DNA of 64,000 bases from Citrobacter arsenatis (GTDB lineage: Bacteria > Pseudomonadota > Gammaproteobacteria > Enterobacterales > Enterobacteriaceae). A model generated the notes under the pieces. The model worked only from the letters and a program-made list of their open reading frames with translations, ran no database searches and had not been told where the DNA came from. Shown here one piece after another: positions 63,375-64,000 of the stretch (position 1 is its first letter; each line of letters starts with the position of its first letter). The stretch spans positions 62,001 to 126,000 of the forward strand of contig NZ_CP037864.1 of assembly GCF_004353845.1 (NCBI RefSeq). Direction: 5' to 3'. The position numbers were made by a program, and so were the translations under genes.

Positions 63375-64000
63375 ATGGCTGTAGAAGATACCCAACCGCT
63401 CATCACGCATCTTATTGAGCTGCGTAAGCGACTCCTGAACTGCATCATTGCGGTAATCGCGATCTTTCTGGCGTTGGTTTACTTTGCCAACGACATTTAC
63501 CATATGGTTGCGGCGCCGCTGATTAAACAGATGCCGCAGGGTGCAACGATGATCGCTACCGATGTGGCCTCACCGTTCTTTACCCCGATCAAGTTGACCT
63601 TCATGGTGTCGCTGATTCTGTCAGCGCCAGTGATCCTCTACCAGGTGTGGGCATTTATTGCGCCTGCTTTGTATAAACATGAACGTCGCCTGGTTGTGCC
63701 GCTGCTGGTCTCCAGTTCGTTGTTGTTCTACATCGGCATGGCATTCGCCTATTTCGTCGTCTTTCCGCTGGCGTTTGGTTTTCTGGCCAACACGGCTCCG
63801 CAAGGCGTGCAGGTCTCGACGGATATTGCCAGCTATCTCAGTTTCGTAATGGCGCTGTTTATGGCTTTTGGTGTCTCTTTTGAGGTTCCGGTCGCCATCG
63901 TGCTGCTATGCTGGATGGGTATTACGACGCCCGATGATTTGCGCAAGAAACGCCCTTACGTTGTGGTGGGTGCATTTGTCGTCGGGATGCTACTGACTCC
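63375..64000 (+). CDS. tatC: Tat translocase subunit TatC (cut by window edge)
   Basis: 208 of about 258 residues are present; the right window edge cuts the gene. Begins [20 protein letters not shown], the conserved cytoplasmic head that recognises twin-arginine signals, followed by membrane helices and the conserved [13 protein letters not shown] loop. Two bases separate its ATG from the tatB stop. Confidence 0.97.
   Translation, partial: MAVEDTQPLITHLIELRKRLLNCIIAVIAIFLALVYFANDIYHMVAAPLIKQMPQGATMIATDVASPFFTPIKLTFMVSLILSAPVILYQVWAFIAPALYKHERRLVVPLLVSSSLLFYIGMAFAYFVVFPLAFGFLANTAPQGVQVSTDIASYLSFVMALFMAFGVSFEVPVAIVLLCWMGITTPDDLRKKRPYVVVGAFVVGMLLT

Overview
The window is chromosomal DNA of a member of the Enterobacteriaceae, close to Escherichia, Salmonella and Citrobacter. 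Almost every protein aligns by eye, at near full length, with its E. coli K-12 counterpart, and the gene order is the classical region from ilvA to tatC. It is not E. coli K-12. A fabV-type enoyl-ACP reductase sits between ilvA and ilvY, an Rpn-family nuclease gene sits between rhtC and rhtB, no aslA or aslB lies between the tRNA operon and hemY, and the corA leader carries a corL-like ORF of the type described in Salmonella. A Citrobacter-like genome is my best guess, inferred from these traits and not proven.

Layout. 1-4.9 kb: end of ilvA, fabV, and the divergent ilvY/ilvC pair (branched-chain amino acids). 4.9-12.2 kb: ppiC, rep, gppA, rhlB, trxA, the rho leader and rho. 12.4-25.2 kb: the complete enterobacterial common antigen (ECA) operon wecA-wzzE-wecB-wecC-rffG-rffH-wecD-wecE-wzxE-wecF-wzyE-wecG. 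25.5-28 kb: the amino acid permease yifK, a four-gene tRNA operon (Arg-CCG, His-GTG, Leu-CAG, Pro-TGG) and the sRNA gene glmZ. 28-35 kb: hemCDXY on the minus strand, divergent from cyaA. 35-41 kb: cyaY, lptM, the coupled dapF-yigA-xerC-yigB group, and uvrD. 41.4-45.3 kb: corL/corA, rarD, yigI, pldA. 45.4-53.6 kb: recQ, rhtC, rpn, rhtB, pldB-yigL, yigM, metR. 53.6-64 kb: metE, dlhH, udp, rmuC, ubiE-ubiJ-ubiB and tatA-tatB-tatC (tatC is cut by the window edge).

Most of the window is ordinary core genome. Intergenic space is full of REP elements and three 126-127 bp ERIC elements. The most unusual observations are these. (1) One ERIC lies inside glmZ, at the apex of its central stem-loop, enlarging the sRNA from about 207 to about 333 nt while promoter, glmS-pairing region and terminator look intact. 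(2) The rpn gene has an in-frame internal start with a good ribosome binding site that would give a 53-residue C-terminal protein, as described for nuclease/intragenic-antitoxin phage defence pairs. (3) fabV has a good -35 box very close to its start codon and no visible Shine-Dalgarno sequence. (4) The rhoL leader frame is conserved but has no usable start codon. (5) A 9-bp-arm perfect palindrome lies at the yigM promoter. (6) Three tandem MetJ boxes end exactly where an ERIC begins in the metE leader.

Functional themes: the ECA cluster makes and flips the UndPP-linked GlcNAc-ManNAcA-Fuc4NAc repeat; hemCDXY/cyaA/cyaY cover tetrapyrrole, cAMP and iron-sulfur chemistry; rep, uvrD, recQ, xerC and rmuC are DNA maintenance genes; metR/metE, ilvY/ilvC and dapF are amino acid biosynthesis; ubiE/J/B and tatABC serve the envelope and respiration. 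Family assignments rest on recognised motifs and remembered homologues. No database search was run.
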